DNA of 64,000 bases from Planctellipticum sp942493135 (GTDB lineage Bacteria; Planctomycetota; Planctomycetia; Planctomycetales; Planctomycetaceae), in NCBI GenBank assembly GCA_942493135.1, contig OW818684.1:1550001-1614000 (forward strand). The letters run 5' to 3'. Of this stretch, positions 37,118 through 47,814 are shown piece after piece. The notes below the pieces were generated by a model. The model did not search any database. It had not been told where the DNA came from and worked only from the letters and a program-made list of their open reading frames with translations. The position numbers and the translations under genes are program-made. How positions within the stretch are numbered: position 1 is the stretch's first letter; each line of letters opens with the position of its first letter.

Positions 37118-38128
37118 CTATTCGTTCTCTTCGAGAAACTCGAACTCCTGCACGGGAATGCCGGTTTTCAGACCGTCAATCTGTCGCAGAATCCGGGCAC
37201 GAACATTGTCGGTGTGTCCCCAAGTCGGATCTTCCATGACGACAGCGACCGACTCTCCCTTTAACACGCGGGGAAAAGTCCGCAACAGGATTACTACGCC
37301 GGGCGCAGCCGCACGCATCTCGTGACGCTGAATTCCCGCAACATCCGTCACCGTCCCCAGCCATCCCCCGGCAGGAACGAAGTCTCCGAGTTCGATGCGA
37401 GGTTCAAAATAACCGTCTACCGGAGACGGATTGCAGACCTGCAGGTGCCCGGAATTGTCGCGAGGATCCTCCACCACTTGGCGAATCCGGCTCAGCGGCT
37501 GTTTGCGGATGAACATTCCCAGTTCAGCCATCACATTCAGGCAGCCGTCCACATAGGCCCGCACCCCCTCCGGATCGCAACGTGCCGATCCCAGGTATTC
37601 GCAGTAAATCGCCGGGATGCCGGCGTCGCGCGCCACGGACAACGACCGACCTTCGAGGTTTGGCGAGGTTCCCCAGATGATCGGCAGATTGAAGGCCCGC
37701 GCCATCCGGCGCTGAACCTCCAGCACGGCGGGATCGGAATGCAGCACATACCCCGCCAGCGGAGAGACAGCGAAGGTCGTCCCGCCGGAATGCAGGTCGA
37801 TGTAGGAGTCGGCCGTCCGGATCAGCGCGCTGAGCGCCGCGGCGGTCTGCAACGTCTCGCTTCCCTGAGAATCGCCGGGACAGACCCGGGCCAGATCAAG
37901 ACCGTCGGCCGCTGTCCGCTGTCCGCGCAGAAAGGCCCCTTCGTTGACGATCGGGACGAGCGTCAGCCGGCCGTGTTTGAGTCGATGCTCGTCTGCCGCG
38001 ACTTCAAACAGATCGATGAGCTTCCGGATCGCGGCGATGGGTTCGAACTCATCGCCGTGCACGGCCCCCGTGATCAGCAGGTGCGGACCGGGAGCGTCGG
38101 CGAAAAATTCCCGAAGCCGGAGGGGCAT
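37118..38128 (-). CDS. succinylglutamate desuccinylase/aspartoacylase family protein
   Basis: A 336-residue zinc carboxypeptidase-fold enzyme of the AstE/AspA family. Zinc ligands are in ITGAVHGDEFEP (His and Glu) and SYIDLHSGGTTFAVSP (His), with the catalytic region around PAIYCEYLGSARCDPEGV. A C-terminal beta domain with FVPAGGWLGTVTDVAG follows, as in other family members. Planctomycete and proteobacterial members of this type are deacylases of N-acyl amino acids or ectoine-like compounds. It ends 22 bases from the convergent PQQ gene. Confidence 0.87.
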   Translation of the reverse strand: MPLRLREFFADAPGPHLLITGAVHGDEFEPIAAIRKLIDLFEVAADEHRLKHGRLTLVPIVNEGAFLRGQRTAADGLDLARVCPGDSQGSETLQTAAALSALIRTADSYIDLHSGGTTFAVSPLAGYVLHSDPAVLEVQRRMARAFNLPIIWGTSPNLEGRSLSVARDAGIPAIYCEYLGSARCDPEGVRAYVDGCLNVMAELGMFIRKQPLSRIRQVVEDPRDNSGHLQVCNPSPVDGYFEPRIELGDFVPAGGWLGTVTDVAGIQRHEMRAAAPGVVILLRTFPRVLKGESVAVVMEDPTWGHTDNVRARILRQIDGLKTGIPVQEFEFLEENE

Positions 38129-38410
38129 GACGGGGGACTCGCAGAGGGAATGACCAAAACACGTCAGATGGGATGACTCTCACAGCAGATTATGGAACAA
38201 ATACACAGACCGCATCCTTTTTTCCAGCAACAACGGACGCATCGCGACATCTCCGCAGGATGTGGCGCACGACCTCGCAACGCGACGTCCTGACATGCGG
38301 CTATCGACCGCGACACCAATTTCCGGGCAGGGTCTTGCGTCGCGACCGGCCAGATGTGATTCTGCCTCCACGAACTGTCCGTCTTCTTCGGCCCGAGGAA
38401 CCCCGGCCCA

Positions 38411-40138
38411 ATGGCACTGACCCGCACTGCAACGACGGTTCTGATCGCAGGTCTCATGATTCTGTCGGAAGGGACGGCGGCGCTCGGGGCGGAAGAGACT
38501 GTGCAGGCGGCAATCGGTTCCGCCGGCGGCCTGGTGGTGATCGACTGGGTGCTGATCGGCCTCTACGGCGTCGCGACGCTGACCTTGGGCTGGTACTACA
38601 GCCGCCGGCAGGAGACGACCTCCGAGTATTTCGTCGGCAGCGGCAACATGAATCCGCTGCTGATCGGTGTGTCGCTCTTCGCCACCCTGCTCAGCACCAT
38701 CTCGTACCTCTCCATGCCAGGCGAAACGCTGGGCAAGGGTCCCGTCTTTCTGGCTACGCTGCTGGCCTACCCGTTCGTCTACCTGCTTGTCGGGTACTGG
38801 CTGCTGCCGGTCTACATGCGGCATCGCGTGACCAGCGCCTATGAACTGCTCGAAGCCAAACTCGGCCTCAGCGTCCGCCTGCTGGGGGCGGTGATGTTCA
38901 TCGCGCTGCGGCTGGTCTGGATGTCGCTGCTGATGTACCTGACCGCCAAGGCCCTGGTTGTCATGATCGACAACGACGCAGTGATTCAGGGGCGCGACCA
39001 GCAACTGATCCCCCTGGTGGCCGTTGTGACCGGTATCGTGACGATCATCTACACCTCGATGGGGGGCCTGCGGGCCGTCGTCGTTACGGACTTCATGCAG
39101 GCCATGCTGCTCTACGGCGGAGCGCTGGTCGTCCTCGGCCTGATCACCTGGGACTTCGGCGGCTTCGGCTGGTTCCCGCTCGCCTGGCAGCCCCACTGGG
39201 ACCAGCAGCCGCTGATCAGCTTCGATCCCAAGGTCCGCGTCAGCCTGCTGGGAAGCGCGCTGTCGCTGCTGATCTGGCACGTCTGCACGGCCGGCGGCGA
39301 TCAGACGTCGGTCCAGCGATTCATGGCCACCACCGACGCCCGCGCCGCACGCCGGGCGCTGGCGATTCAACTTTCCTGCTCGGTCATCGTCGGACTGACC
39401 CTGGGACTGGTCGGCTTCGCCCTGCTGGGTTACTTCCAGGCCCATCCGGAACGTTTGACCGCTGGCATGCACTTGAGCGCCGACGCTGACAACATTTTTC
39501 CCATGTTTATCGCCTATCACCTGCCCCCCGGCATCTCGGGACTCGTGGTCGCAGGCATGTTCGCCGCAGCAATGTCCAGCCTCGATTCTGGCGTCAATTC
39601 GATTACCGCGGTCGTCATGACCGACTTCTTCGATCGATTCGGCTTCAAACCCAAGTCTGAGACGGGCCACGTCCGGGCTTCGCAGATTCTGGCCTTTTCC
39701 ATCGGCCTGTTCGTCGTCGTCGGCAGCTCGTTCATGGGGGCGATTCCCGGCAACATCACCGCCATGACCCAGAAAACCTCCAACCTGCTGACGACCCCCA
39801 TCTTCTGCCTGTTCGTCTTTGCCCTGTTCATTCCCTTCGCCCGACCGCTCGGCGTCTGGCTGGGCGCGATCACCGGCACGCTGACCGCCGCGGCCATCGC
39901 CTTCTCCGGGCCGCTCGTCGTCTGGCTCTCGCACCATGGCTTCGATCCCGCCCTCGTCGGCACAGAGGTTGTCCGCACGGTCCACGAGACGACGGGCGTC
40001 GTGACCGAAACGGCGCAGGACCCGATCAGCTTTCAGTGGATCGCGCTCGCCGCGATCATCGTCAACCTGGGAGTCGGCACGGCGGTCAGTCTGCTCCTGC
40101 CGCGCCGCACTCCCGCTTCCGGAACCACCCCGACATGA
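38411..40138 (+). CDS. sodium:solute symporter (SSS) family transporter
   Basis: A 575-residue membrane transporter with about 13-14 helices, including VIDWVLIGLYGVATLTLGWY, VGVSLFATLLSTISYLSMP-like text and GISGLVVAGMFAAAMSSLDS, the last being the conserved sodium-site segment of the family with SSLDSGVNSI. The first 30 residues look like an extra N-terminal helix or signal. It co-transports a solute with Na+; the solute is unknown. Its stop overlaps the start of a class IV aminotransferase (ATGA), which hints that an amino or keto acid could be transported. Confidence 0.92.
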   Translation: MALTRTATTVLIAGLMILSEGTAALGAEETVQAAIGSAGGLVVIDWVLIGLYGVATLTLGWYYSRRQETTSEYFVGSGNMNPLLIGVSLFATLLSTISYLSMPGETLGKGPVFLATLLAYPFVYLLVGYWLLPVYMRHRVTSAYELLEAKLGLSVRLLGAVMFIALRLVWMSLLMYLTAKALVVMIDNDAVIQGRDQQLIPLVAVVTGIVTIIYTSMGGLRAVVVTDFMQAMLLYGGALVVLGLITWDFGGFGWFPLAWQPHWDQQPLISFDPKVRVSLLGSALSLLIWHVCTAGGDQTSVQRFMATTDARAARRALAIQLSCSVIVGLTLGLVGFALLGYFQAHPERLTAGMHLSADADNIFPMFIAYHLPPGISGLVVAGMFAAAMSSLDSGVNSITAVVMTDFFDRFGFKPKSETGHVRASQILAFSIGLFVVVGSSFMGAIPGNITAMTQKTSNLLTTPIFCLFVFALFIPFARPLGVWLGAITGTLTAAAIAFSGPLVVWLSHHGFDPALVGTEVVRTVHETTGVVTETAQDPISFQWIALAAIIVNLGVGTAVSLLLPRRTPASGTTPT

Positions 40139-41058
40139 GCCAAACCCCGCCCCCCCGCCTGGCCTACGTTTCCGGACAGTTGCTCCCCGAGGACGACGCG
40201 AAGATTTCGATCTTCGACAGCGCCGTCATGCTCGGCAACGCAGTCACCGAATCAACTCGCACATTCGCCGGCCAGCCCTTCCGCCTGGAAGAGCACATCC
40301 GCCGGCTTTACCGCTCGCTGAAGGTCGCCCGCATCGACCCTGGCCAGACGCCGGGGAACCTGCTGGAGACGACGCTCGAAGTCTTTGAAGCCAACCGTCC
40401 CTTTCTGAAGGCCGGTGACGACGTCTGGATCGTCCACAACATTTCGGCAGGCGTCTCGAAGCCCGGCTCGAACCCGCAGCAGTCGCACTCGGCGACGATC
40501 ATGATCTTCACCGCGCACCTCGATCTGCGCGGCTGGGCGAAGTTCTATCGCGAAGGCTGTCACGCGGTGACGTCGATGAGCCGGATGATCCCTTCACAGG
40601 CGCTCGACGCCCGGATCAAGAACCGCAGCCGGATGGCGTATACGCTGGCTGACTCCGAAGCGCGGCTCGTCGATCCGGACGGCCAGTGTGTGATTCTCGA
40701 CATCCACGGCTTCGTCGCCGAGAACAAGGGAGGGAACATCTTCGCGGTCCGGGACGGCGAACTGCTGACGCCGACTTCCGAAAACTGCCTGGAAGGGCTC
40801 AGCCGGCAGACGGTGCTGGAACTGGCCGGCAAACTGGACATTCCGGCTCGCGAAACCCGGCTGCTGCCCTACGATCTCTACACGGCGGACGAAGTCTTCT
40901 TCACCAGCACCCCCTACTGCATCATGCCCGCCACAAAATTCAACGGCCTGCCCGTGGGCGACGGCCAGGTCGGCCCGATGACAAAGTCGCTGCTGCAGGC
41001 CTGGAGCGAACTGACGGGCGTCGACATCGGCGGCCAGGCGCTGGCGCAGCTCGGCTGA
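40135..41058 (+). CDS. class IV aminotransferase (BCAT/DAAT fold)
   Basis: A 307-residue PLP enzyme of fold type IV, like branched-chain or D-amino acid aminotransferases and aminodeoxychorismate lyase. Residues near 26-45 read ISIFDSAVMLGNAVTESTRT with the F/RLEEHIRRL segment, the Schiff-base Lys is in LDARIKNRSRM near 163, the PLP-phosphate loop is FVAENKGGNIFAV near 202, and ADEVFFTSTPYCIMPATKF is near 265. ATG 40135 shares ATGA with the symporter stop. Substrate is not readable, but the coupling suggests action on the transported compound. Confidence 0.92.
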   Translation: MSQTPPPRLAYVSGQLLPEDDAKISIFDSAVMLGNAVTESTRTFAGQPFRLEEHIRRLYRSLKVARIDPGQTPGNLLETTLEVFEANRPFLKAGDDVWIVHNISAGVSKPGSNPQQSHSATIMIFTAHLDLRGWAKFYREGCHAVTSMSRMIPSQALDARIKNRSRMAYTLADSEARLVDPDGQCVILDIHGFVAENKGGNIFAVRDGELLTPTSENCLEGLSRQTVLELAGKLDIPARETRLLPYDLYTADEVFFTSTPYCIMPATKFNGLPVGDGQVGPMTKSLLQAWSELTGVDIGGQALAQLG

Positions 41059-41065
41059 AGAAGAA

Positions 41066-41102
41066 GCGTTTTCACCGCGGAGGCGCGGAGGACGCGGAGA
41101 AG
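41066..41102 (+). repeat. dispersed CGGAGGCGCGGAG repeat
   Basis: TTTTCACCGCGGAGGCGCGG followed by AGGACGCGGAGAAGG. Near-identical text occurs at 55945-55980 and, inverted, at 56112-56157; a degenerate copy lies at 16203-16250. This kind of CACCGCGGAGGCGCGGAG repeat is widespread in environmental genomes. It lies just left of the PD-(D/E)XK gene. Confidence 0.65.
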
Positions 41103-41179
41103 GCAGCGACGTGCAGTCAGCCTCCGGGTGACACGCCCCAGAGTCTGCGATGGGTGTGACCTTCGACAGCAATATGCGA

Positions 41180-41776
41180 TCAATCTTCGCCTGGAATTTC
41201 AGGTATCGAAAAGACCTTCGGCTCTTCCACATCGATCGTTAACGCGTGAAGCTGAAAGAACCGTTCGCCAAGTTCCCGAATTGAAGCGGCCGCGTCATCT
41301 CGTCTGCGGATATCGTTGGCCGACTCGTCCTGCGGACCATAATGCACGCCCGCCCAGACGAAGAGAGCATCCTCGGCCAGTTCAAACTTGGCAACGGCCG
41401 CATCCGGACCGAGAAATCGGTCATTCTGCATGAGGACTGAGCGGCGGCTGCGAGACAGCAACGACAGCGTACGAAGATCCTTGTCGAAGCTCATGCGATA
41501 CAGCGGTTGATACTTCAGTTCGACAATACCAATGATCCGCCTGCTGTTGCAGATCAACAAATCGGGCACCACAACCTCTGTCTTGCCAGCATCGTCGATG
41601 GCAAACCGCGGCTCGACAAAGACCGTACGATTTTCCGACACGTGCTTCATCAGTTGGTGATAAAAGACCGCCTGTAGCCCTCGCTCCGAATTGATCACGT
41701 GACTCAGATACTCCGTATCGATGGACTCTTTCCACGCGGCCCAAAGTTGCTTGCGCAAAGGCGTCCGGTCGACCAT
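41180..41776 (-). CDS. PD-(D/E)XK nuclease-like protein, lower GC
   Basis: A 198-residue soluble protein. The core reads TEVVVPDLLICNSRRIIGIV followed by ELKYQ, giving a PD...(E)-x-K pattern of the PD-(D/E)XK nuclease fold, preceded by SERGLQAVFYHQLMKHV. No DNA-recognition domain is seen. Similar stand-alone proteins are annotated only as hypothetical; nuclease activity is inferred. Its base composition (roughly 53-54 % GC by eye) is clearly below its neighbours, and dispersed repeats lie on both sides, suggesting acquisition. ATG 41776 has AAAGGAAA upstream. Confidence 0.65.
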   Translation of the reverse strand: MVDRTPLRKQLWAAWKESIDTEYLSHVINSERGLQAVFYHQLMKHVSENRTVFVEPRFAIDDAGKTEVVVPDLLICNSRRIIGIVELKYQPLYRMSFDKDLRTLSLLSRSRRSVLMQNDRFLGPDAAVAKFELAEDALFVWAGVHYGPQDESANDIRRRDDAAASIRELGERFFQLHALTIDVEEPKVFSIPEIPGED

Positions 41777-41887
41777 GTTCTGATTTCCTTTCGTGAACTC
41801 AGAATGCGTCCATGTCGAAGCCGGAACGTCCGGGCAGACCGGAAGACACGCCCTTCGCACAGCCTCAGGGTCGCGCCACCCGAGCTA

Positions 41888-41950
41888 CCCGTCCACAAAC
41901 GAACTCTCCTCCCACTTCGCACTTTTCATTTCGCATTTTTCACTTTGCAC
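41888..41950 (-). repeat. low-complexity GTGAAAAGTG-type repeat
   Basis: On the plus strand CACTTCGCACTTTTCATTTC and CATTTTTCACTTTGCACTGC, i.e. tandem near-copies of GTGAAAAGTGCAAAGTG on the minus strand. The same words occur at 55985-56030 and, inverted, at 56065-56104. Confidence 0.55.
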
Positions 41951-41963
41951 TGCCTTCCGCCTG

Positions 41964-43440
<1,477 letters not shown>

Positions 43441-43451
<11 letters not shown>

Positions 43452-46056
43452 GGAGGAACTCGTTGCAGTTGAGCAGAACGTGACAGAGCGACGCGAGGGC
43501 GAGAAATTCGGGGCTGCGGACGGGCTCCGCGGCGGTGAAGCCGTAACGGAGTGCGAGTTGCCGCCAGAGCCCGAGGCGTTCGGCATCGGACAGGGCGCGG
43601 TCGAAGACGTAGATCTCGGCGATATCGCCGTGCCAGTATTCCCCCTGAATGTTCCCCTGCTGCCCGATCACCCACGACGTGCCGAGCTTCCGCGGCGAGA
43701 GGGGACCGCGTTTGTTGCCGATCAACCGGTCGTTGTGAAAGACCTGGGCGTCGTGCTCGTCGGCAAGGGCCATCCAGACGGCGGTCTGCGAAGTCTGCAC
43801 GCCGTTGGCGCCGACGATGTAGTCATCCGACAGCCGTACGGTATTCGTCCCGGTCAGGCCGAAGAAGATCGTCTTGCCGAGATCGGGGCCGAAGACCCAG
43901 TTGGAAAGAATTTCGCGGTGGTTGGTGTGTTTCGCGCGGTCGTTGGCGACGGCGACGAACGTGAACTCAGTCCGCGGCAAGAGTTCGTCGCTGAAATTTA
44001 GAAAGCGGGCTTCGCCATCGAACTGCAGGGTGGGTCGTTCGGAGCCCGGAAGCTTCGCGACGACGGGCCGCTTGTTGCGATCGGTCTGCATCGCATGGTG
44101 CTCGCGGCCGGACTGATCGAGCCAGCGTGCCACGCGTCCATTGTCGTCGAGTTCAACGCCGGTTGAAGCAGTCAGATGCAGCGTCAGCGCATCGGCGGCG
44201 GGCAAGGCCATCTCCACCGGATCGTCGGCCGGTTTGACGGTCTGCTGAGCGACGAAGCGCTGGCGTTGTGATTCCAGGTGGTCCAGTCCCGCCTGCAGTT
44301 CCGTCGCCGAAGGCCGGCGGCCGAGTACGATCCGCCAGGCCGACTGGATCTGCGAGGCCGGCAAATCGCGGTGTGCCAGCAGCCGCTCGGCGAGAGCGTC
44401 GCTCTGCGCGTGGACGAAGTCATTGTTGAGCAGCGCCAGCGCCTGCGGAGCCACATTCGAGGCATCCCGCTGTTCGCACGGCTGGGTCGAATCGGCCAGG
44501 TCAAACACCGTCATAAACGGCGAGAGCAGGCTCCTCTGCGAGTAAAGATACAGCGCCCGGCGATGCTGCTCGGCCTCGGGCGCCGCCTGCCACGCACCCG
44601 CTTTGCGGGAGAGCCCTTCGAGACCTTCGCTGCTGACGGTCGGCCGAAAACCCGGGCCGTAGAGTCGGTCGTCGAGTCCGCTGCCGGCGACCAGCAGGCG
44701 ATCGCGGAGCGCTTCGGCATCCAGCCGGCGGCGCTCCGCATACCACCACAGGCGATTGTTGGCGTCTTTCAACTGGAACTCCGCCGCCCGCGGATGGACC
44801 GAAGCCTGCTGATAGACCCGGCTCGTCAGCAGCAGCCGATGAATGTGCTTCAGACTCCAGGAGTGGTCGACCAGTTCCGCAGCGAGCCAGTCGAGCAGTT
44901 CGGGGTGCGTCGGCTTGTCGCCGGTATAGCCGAAGTTGTTCGGCGAACGAACCAGTCCCGCGCCGAAGTGATGCTGCCAGAGACGATTGACCGCCAGACG
45001 CGCGGTGAGCGGATTCCGCGGGTCGACGATCCATTCGGCAAGCTGCAGTCGGCGCGTCGTCGTCCGGCTGCCGTCAGGCGGCGGATCGAGCGGCCGGTCC
45101 AGTTCCGGCGCAAACGACAGCACGCCCGCCTCGACGATGTCCTTCGGTCGGAGCGGATCGCCCTTTGCGAGCAGACGCAACGGCGGCGGAGTCTTCGAGA
45201 GATCCGTCCAGCCCAGGGCATCGCTCCCCAGCTCGTCTTTCGACGGCCCCCCCAGCAGCTCGCGGCCGCGGGCTTCGATGGGGCCGGCCCAGAAGGCAGC
45301 CCCGATCCGGTAATAGTCGACCTGGGGGATCGGATCGAACTTGTGATCGTGACAGCGGGCGCACTTGACCGTCAGGCCCTGGAACGCCGTCGTCGTGGCG
45401 TGAACCAGATCTTCGAGACGGTCGTACTTGTATTCTTCCGGATCATTGGGCTCGTCGTTCCAGGTTCCCAGCCGCAGAAAGCCGGTCGCTACGACGGAAT
45501 CTTCCGTCCGGTCCGGAAGCTCATCTCCCGCAAGCTGCTCCATGACGAACCGGTTGTAGGGCAGATCGTCATTGAACGACCGCACCACCCAGTCGCGGTA
45601 GCGCCAGGCGCCCGGCTTCTCCTGGTCCCGCTCGTAGCCGCTGGTGTCGGCATAGCGGACCAGATCCAGCCAGTACCGCGCCCAACGTTCGCCGAAGTGC
45701 GGCGACGCCAGCAGACGGTCGACGAGCAGCTCCCACGCCTCCGGTCGTGGATCGGCGACAAAGGCTTCGATCTCTTCGGCCGGCGCTGGCAGCCCCCAGA
45801 GATCTTCATAGGCCCGGCGAATGAGCGTTGCGCGATCAGCAGGCGGAGCGGGCTCCAGACCGGCCTGCTGCAGCGACCTCGCAATAAATGCATCGATCGA
45901 GTTCTGACTGCCGGATGTCGTCGGAACGGCCGGCCGGCGGACCGGTTGCAGCGACCACCAGTCGCGACCACCGCGGACGTCCGTCGTCCGCTCGTAAAGA
46001 TCGAGCGTGCGCCCCGAGGGCCAGGGTGCGCCGGCCGCAACCCACCCCTTCAGCAC
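43441..46056 (-). CDS. DUF1549/DUF1553 protein with LamG-like domain (main part after frameshift)
   Basis: The open frame of 871 codons holds the end of the cytochrome-like N-terminal region (VAAGAPWPSGRTLDLYERTT), DUF1549 (SIDAFIARSLQQAGLEPAPP, YWLDLVRYADTSGYERDQ and the CxxCH-type KCARCHDHKFDPI), DUF1553 (NPLTARLAVNRLWQHHFGAG, PTHPELLDWLAAELVD) and, inserted before the C-terminal SLCHVLLNCNEFLHVD, a LamG-like sugar-binding domain (about 610-850). These large planctomycete proteins are exported and thought to act on complex polysaccharides or electron transfer. The matching N-terminal part with signal peptide and CLECH haem motif lies in another frame at 46103-46408: a single-base frameshift separates them. 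Confidence 0.9.
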
Positions 46057-46408
46057 GGCGACTTCCTCCGGGGGAAGAACGACGGGCTTCCCCTGTCGCG
46101 GCGGGGGGCATCTCGCCGGCCAGGACCCGTTCGATCAGCGGGCTTGCGTGCAGATTGTCGTGGGTCAGGACCGGGCCGCCGTCGCCGCCCCGGTTGAGGC
46201 CGTCGGCGTACGCCAGCACAAGTCCGCCGCTGGCGTCGTGCGCGTTATGGCATTCGAGGCAGCGACGGACGAGCAGGGACGCCACTTCCCGTTCGAAATC
46301 GGGCGGGGCGGCGACCGCGGCCGCAGTGCCGAGGGCGATCGTGCCGCAGATTGCAGTCAGTCGGGCGAGCGTCAGTGCGAGCATTGTCGGACCTCGAAGC
46401 AAAGTCAT
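45836..46408 (-). pseudogene. N-terminal fragment of the DUF1549/DUF1553 gene, out of frame after about 46103
   Basis: From ATG 46408, which overlaps the ROK stop as ATGA, this frame encodes a signal peptide (LALTLARLTAICGTIALGTA), then DFEREVASLLVRRCLECHNA, the cytochrome-type PSCyt1 domain with one CxxCH, and SPLIERVLAGEMPP. After a run of six C (G on the plus strand, 46103-46108) the frame continues as non-homologous text, whereas the neighbouring frame reads RQGKPVVLPPEEVAVLKGW and joins the main reading frame. Removing one base of the run restores one protein of about 985 residues. An ATG at 46384 with a GAGG site is an alternative start. Confidence 0.8.
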
Positions 46409-47580
46409 GTCCACTCGGGGGCCAGGCTGTCATTCAAGTGCTGGAGCATCCCGGCAATCGCCCCTTTGCGTTTGCTGCCCCGCGCCCGCAGCAGGCGGCA
46501 GTCGGCCTGTGAGGGCTGCAGCGAGCGTTGCCGGGCCCGCTGAATGATCCGGGCGAACACGTCTTCCCCCAGTTCGAACAGCCGACCGTGAATCAGCAGG
46601 GTCGACGGATTGAAGACGTTGATCGCCGCGGCGATGGCGATCGCCAGGTACTCTCCCGTCCGCTGCAATTCCTCGCGGACGTCGAGTTCGCCGGCCTGCA
46701 CGTGCTGGACGATGTCCTCGATGTTCAGCGTCTGTCCGAGCCGCTGCGAGACGAGCCGGCAGAGGGCCGAGTCGGTGGCAACGGTTTCCAGGCAGCCGGT
46801 GTTTCCGCAGCCGCAGGGAAGACCGTCGGGATCGACCGTGATGTGTCCCAGTTCGCCGGCCAGTCCGCTGTGCCCGGTCAGGAGCTGGCCGCCGCTCATA
46901 ACCCCCAGCCCCAGGCCGGTGCTGACGTCGAGCATCGCAAAGTTTTTGAGGCCCCGCGCGGCCCCGAACATCCGCTCGCCCAGGCACAGCGCATGCGATT
47001 CCTGCAGCATGACACAGGGGATCCCGAGACGCTCCGCCAGTTCCACGCCGGGTCGATGGCCGTCGAGCATGTGCAGGTTCGGCGAGAAGACGACCTCGTG
47101 CAGCGAGGAATTCACCTGACCGGGGACGCTCAGTCCAATCCAGCGGGGCGGGCTGCCATACTGCTGCACGAGCCGGGAAATCCGTGCCTCAATGGCGGAC
47201 AGCAACTCCGCGTAGGTCGGCGGGAGTGCAAAGCTCGATTCGTTTGCGAGGAGGATCTCTCCGCTCAGACCGGCGACGCCGACCCAGCAGGTTGGCGTGT
47301 CGATCACGACGCCGACGACGCTGGCCTGAACGGAGGCGAGTCGCAGGACCCTGGCGGGGCGACCGACGCCCGGCGCGACCTGGTCGCGTTCTTCCAGCAG
47401 CCCTCCCTTGAGCAGTGACGCCACCGCCTTGGAGACCGTAGGAGCCGTGAGTCCGGAAGCCCGTACGACGTCCGCCCGCGAGGCCGTCTCGAGCTGACGG
47501 ATCACTTCCAGCACGCGGCGATCATTGATCTTCCGCAGCAGGCTCGGAGCAACTTCGGAGTGAAGCGTCGATCCGGTCAC
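46405..47580 (-). CDS. ROK family transcriptional regulator
   Basis: A 391-residue NagC/Mlc-type repressor: N-terminal winged helix LLRKINDRRVLEVIRQLETA with SRADVVRASGLTAPTVSKAV, then a ROK sugar-kinase-like domain with VSVPGQ-type, LDVSTGLGLGVMSGGQLLTG, and the zinc motif GHITVDPDGLPCGCGNTGCLE (GHxx...CxCGxxGCxE). The ROK domain binds a sugar or sugar phosphate and controls DNA binding. The stop overlaps the start of the DUF1549 gene (ATGA). GTG 47580 has AGGGA upstream. An operator-like palindrome lies in the promoter, suggesting autoregulation of the operon. Confidence 0.92.
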   Translation of the reverse strand: MTGSTLHSEVAPSLLRKINDRRVLEVIRQLETASRADVVRASGLTAPTVSKAVASLLKGGLLEERDQVAPGVGRPARVLRLASVQASVVGVVIDTPTCWVGVAGLSGEILLANESSFALPPTYAELLSAIEARISRLVQQYGSPPRWIGLSVPGQVNSSLHEVVFSPNLHMLDGHRPGVELAERLGIPCVMLQESHALCLGERMFGAARGLKNFAMLDVSTGLGLGVMSGGQLLTGHSGLAGELGHITVDPDGLPCGCGNTGCLETVATDSALCRLVSQRLGQTLNIEDIVQHVQAGELDVREELQRTGEYLAIAIAAAINVFNPSTLLIHGRLFELGEDVFARIIQRARQRSLQPSQADCRLLRARGSKRKGAIAGMLQHLNDSLAPEWT

Positions 47581-47618
47581 GGCGACGATCCCTGGAAAAA
47601 CCACACTGACAACAGTTT

Positions 47619-47655
47619 CTAAAGAGTGTTTAGCAACGCCGGCGGTGAATGTCAA
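47619..47655 (-). promoter_or_regulatory. sigma70-type promoter with overlapping palindromic operator for the ROK operon
   Basis: On the minus strand TTGACA (47655-47650), 17 bases, TAAACA (47632-47627). The -10 box lies in a perfect palindrome CTAAA-CACTC-TTTAG (47633-47619), like the TTT/AAA-flanked sites bound by NagC/Mlc-type ROK repressors. The regulatory gene starts 40 bases downstream. Both boxes match well, which is rare in this GC-rich genome. Confidence 0.7.
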
Positions 47656-47814
47656 CCACCAGGTCGTTCACCAGCGACCCTCTGGCAATCTGCTCCGGGC
47701 GGCGGTGGCCGAATCTGCAGGTTTTCTTGCAGGGCAGGGAAGTCCCGATTGACTCACGAAAGCGCAAGTCCACATCATGCGATGTGAGTCCTCGTTTCAA
47801 GATGGGATCGGGCC

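Noticed and set aside
38180..39985. 601-codon minus-strand open frame
   Set aside because: It is opposite the clear SSS symporter and is rich in Asp/Gly/Gln/His runs typical of antisense frames.
41180..41776. PD-(D/E)XK gene as part of a restriction-modification system
   Set aside because: There is no methyltransferase or specificity gene next to it, so only a stand-alone nuclease-like protein is claimed.
44278..46197. 639-codon plus-strand open frame
   Set aside because: It is antisense to the DUF1549/DUF1553 gene with no recognisable motif.
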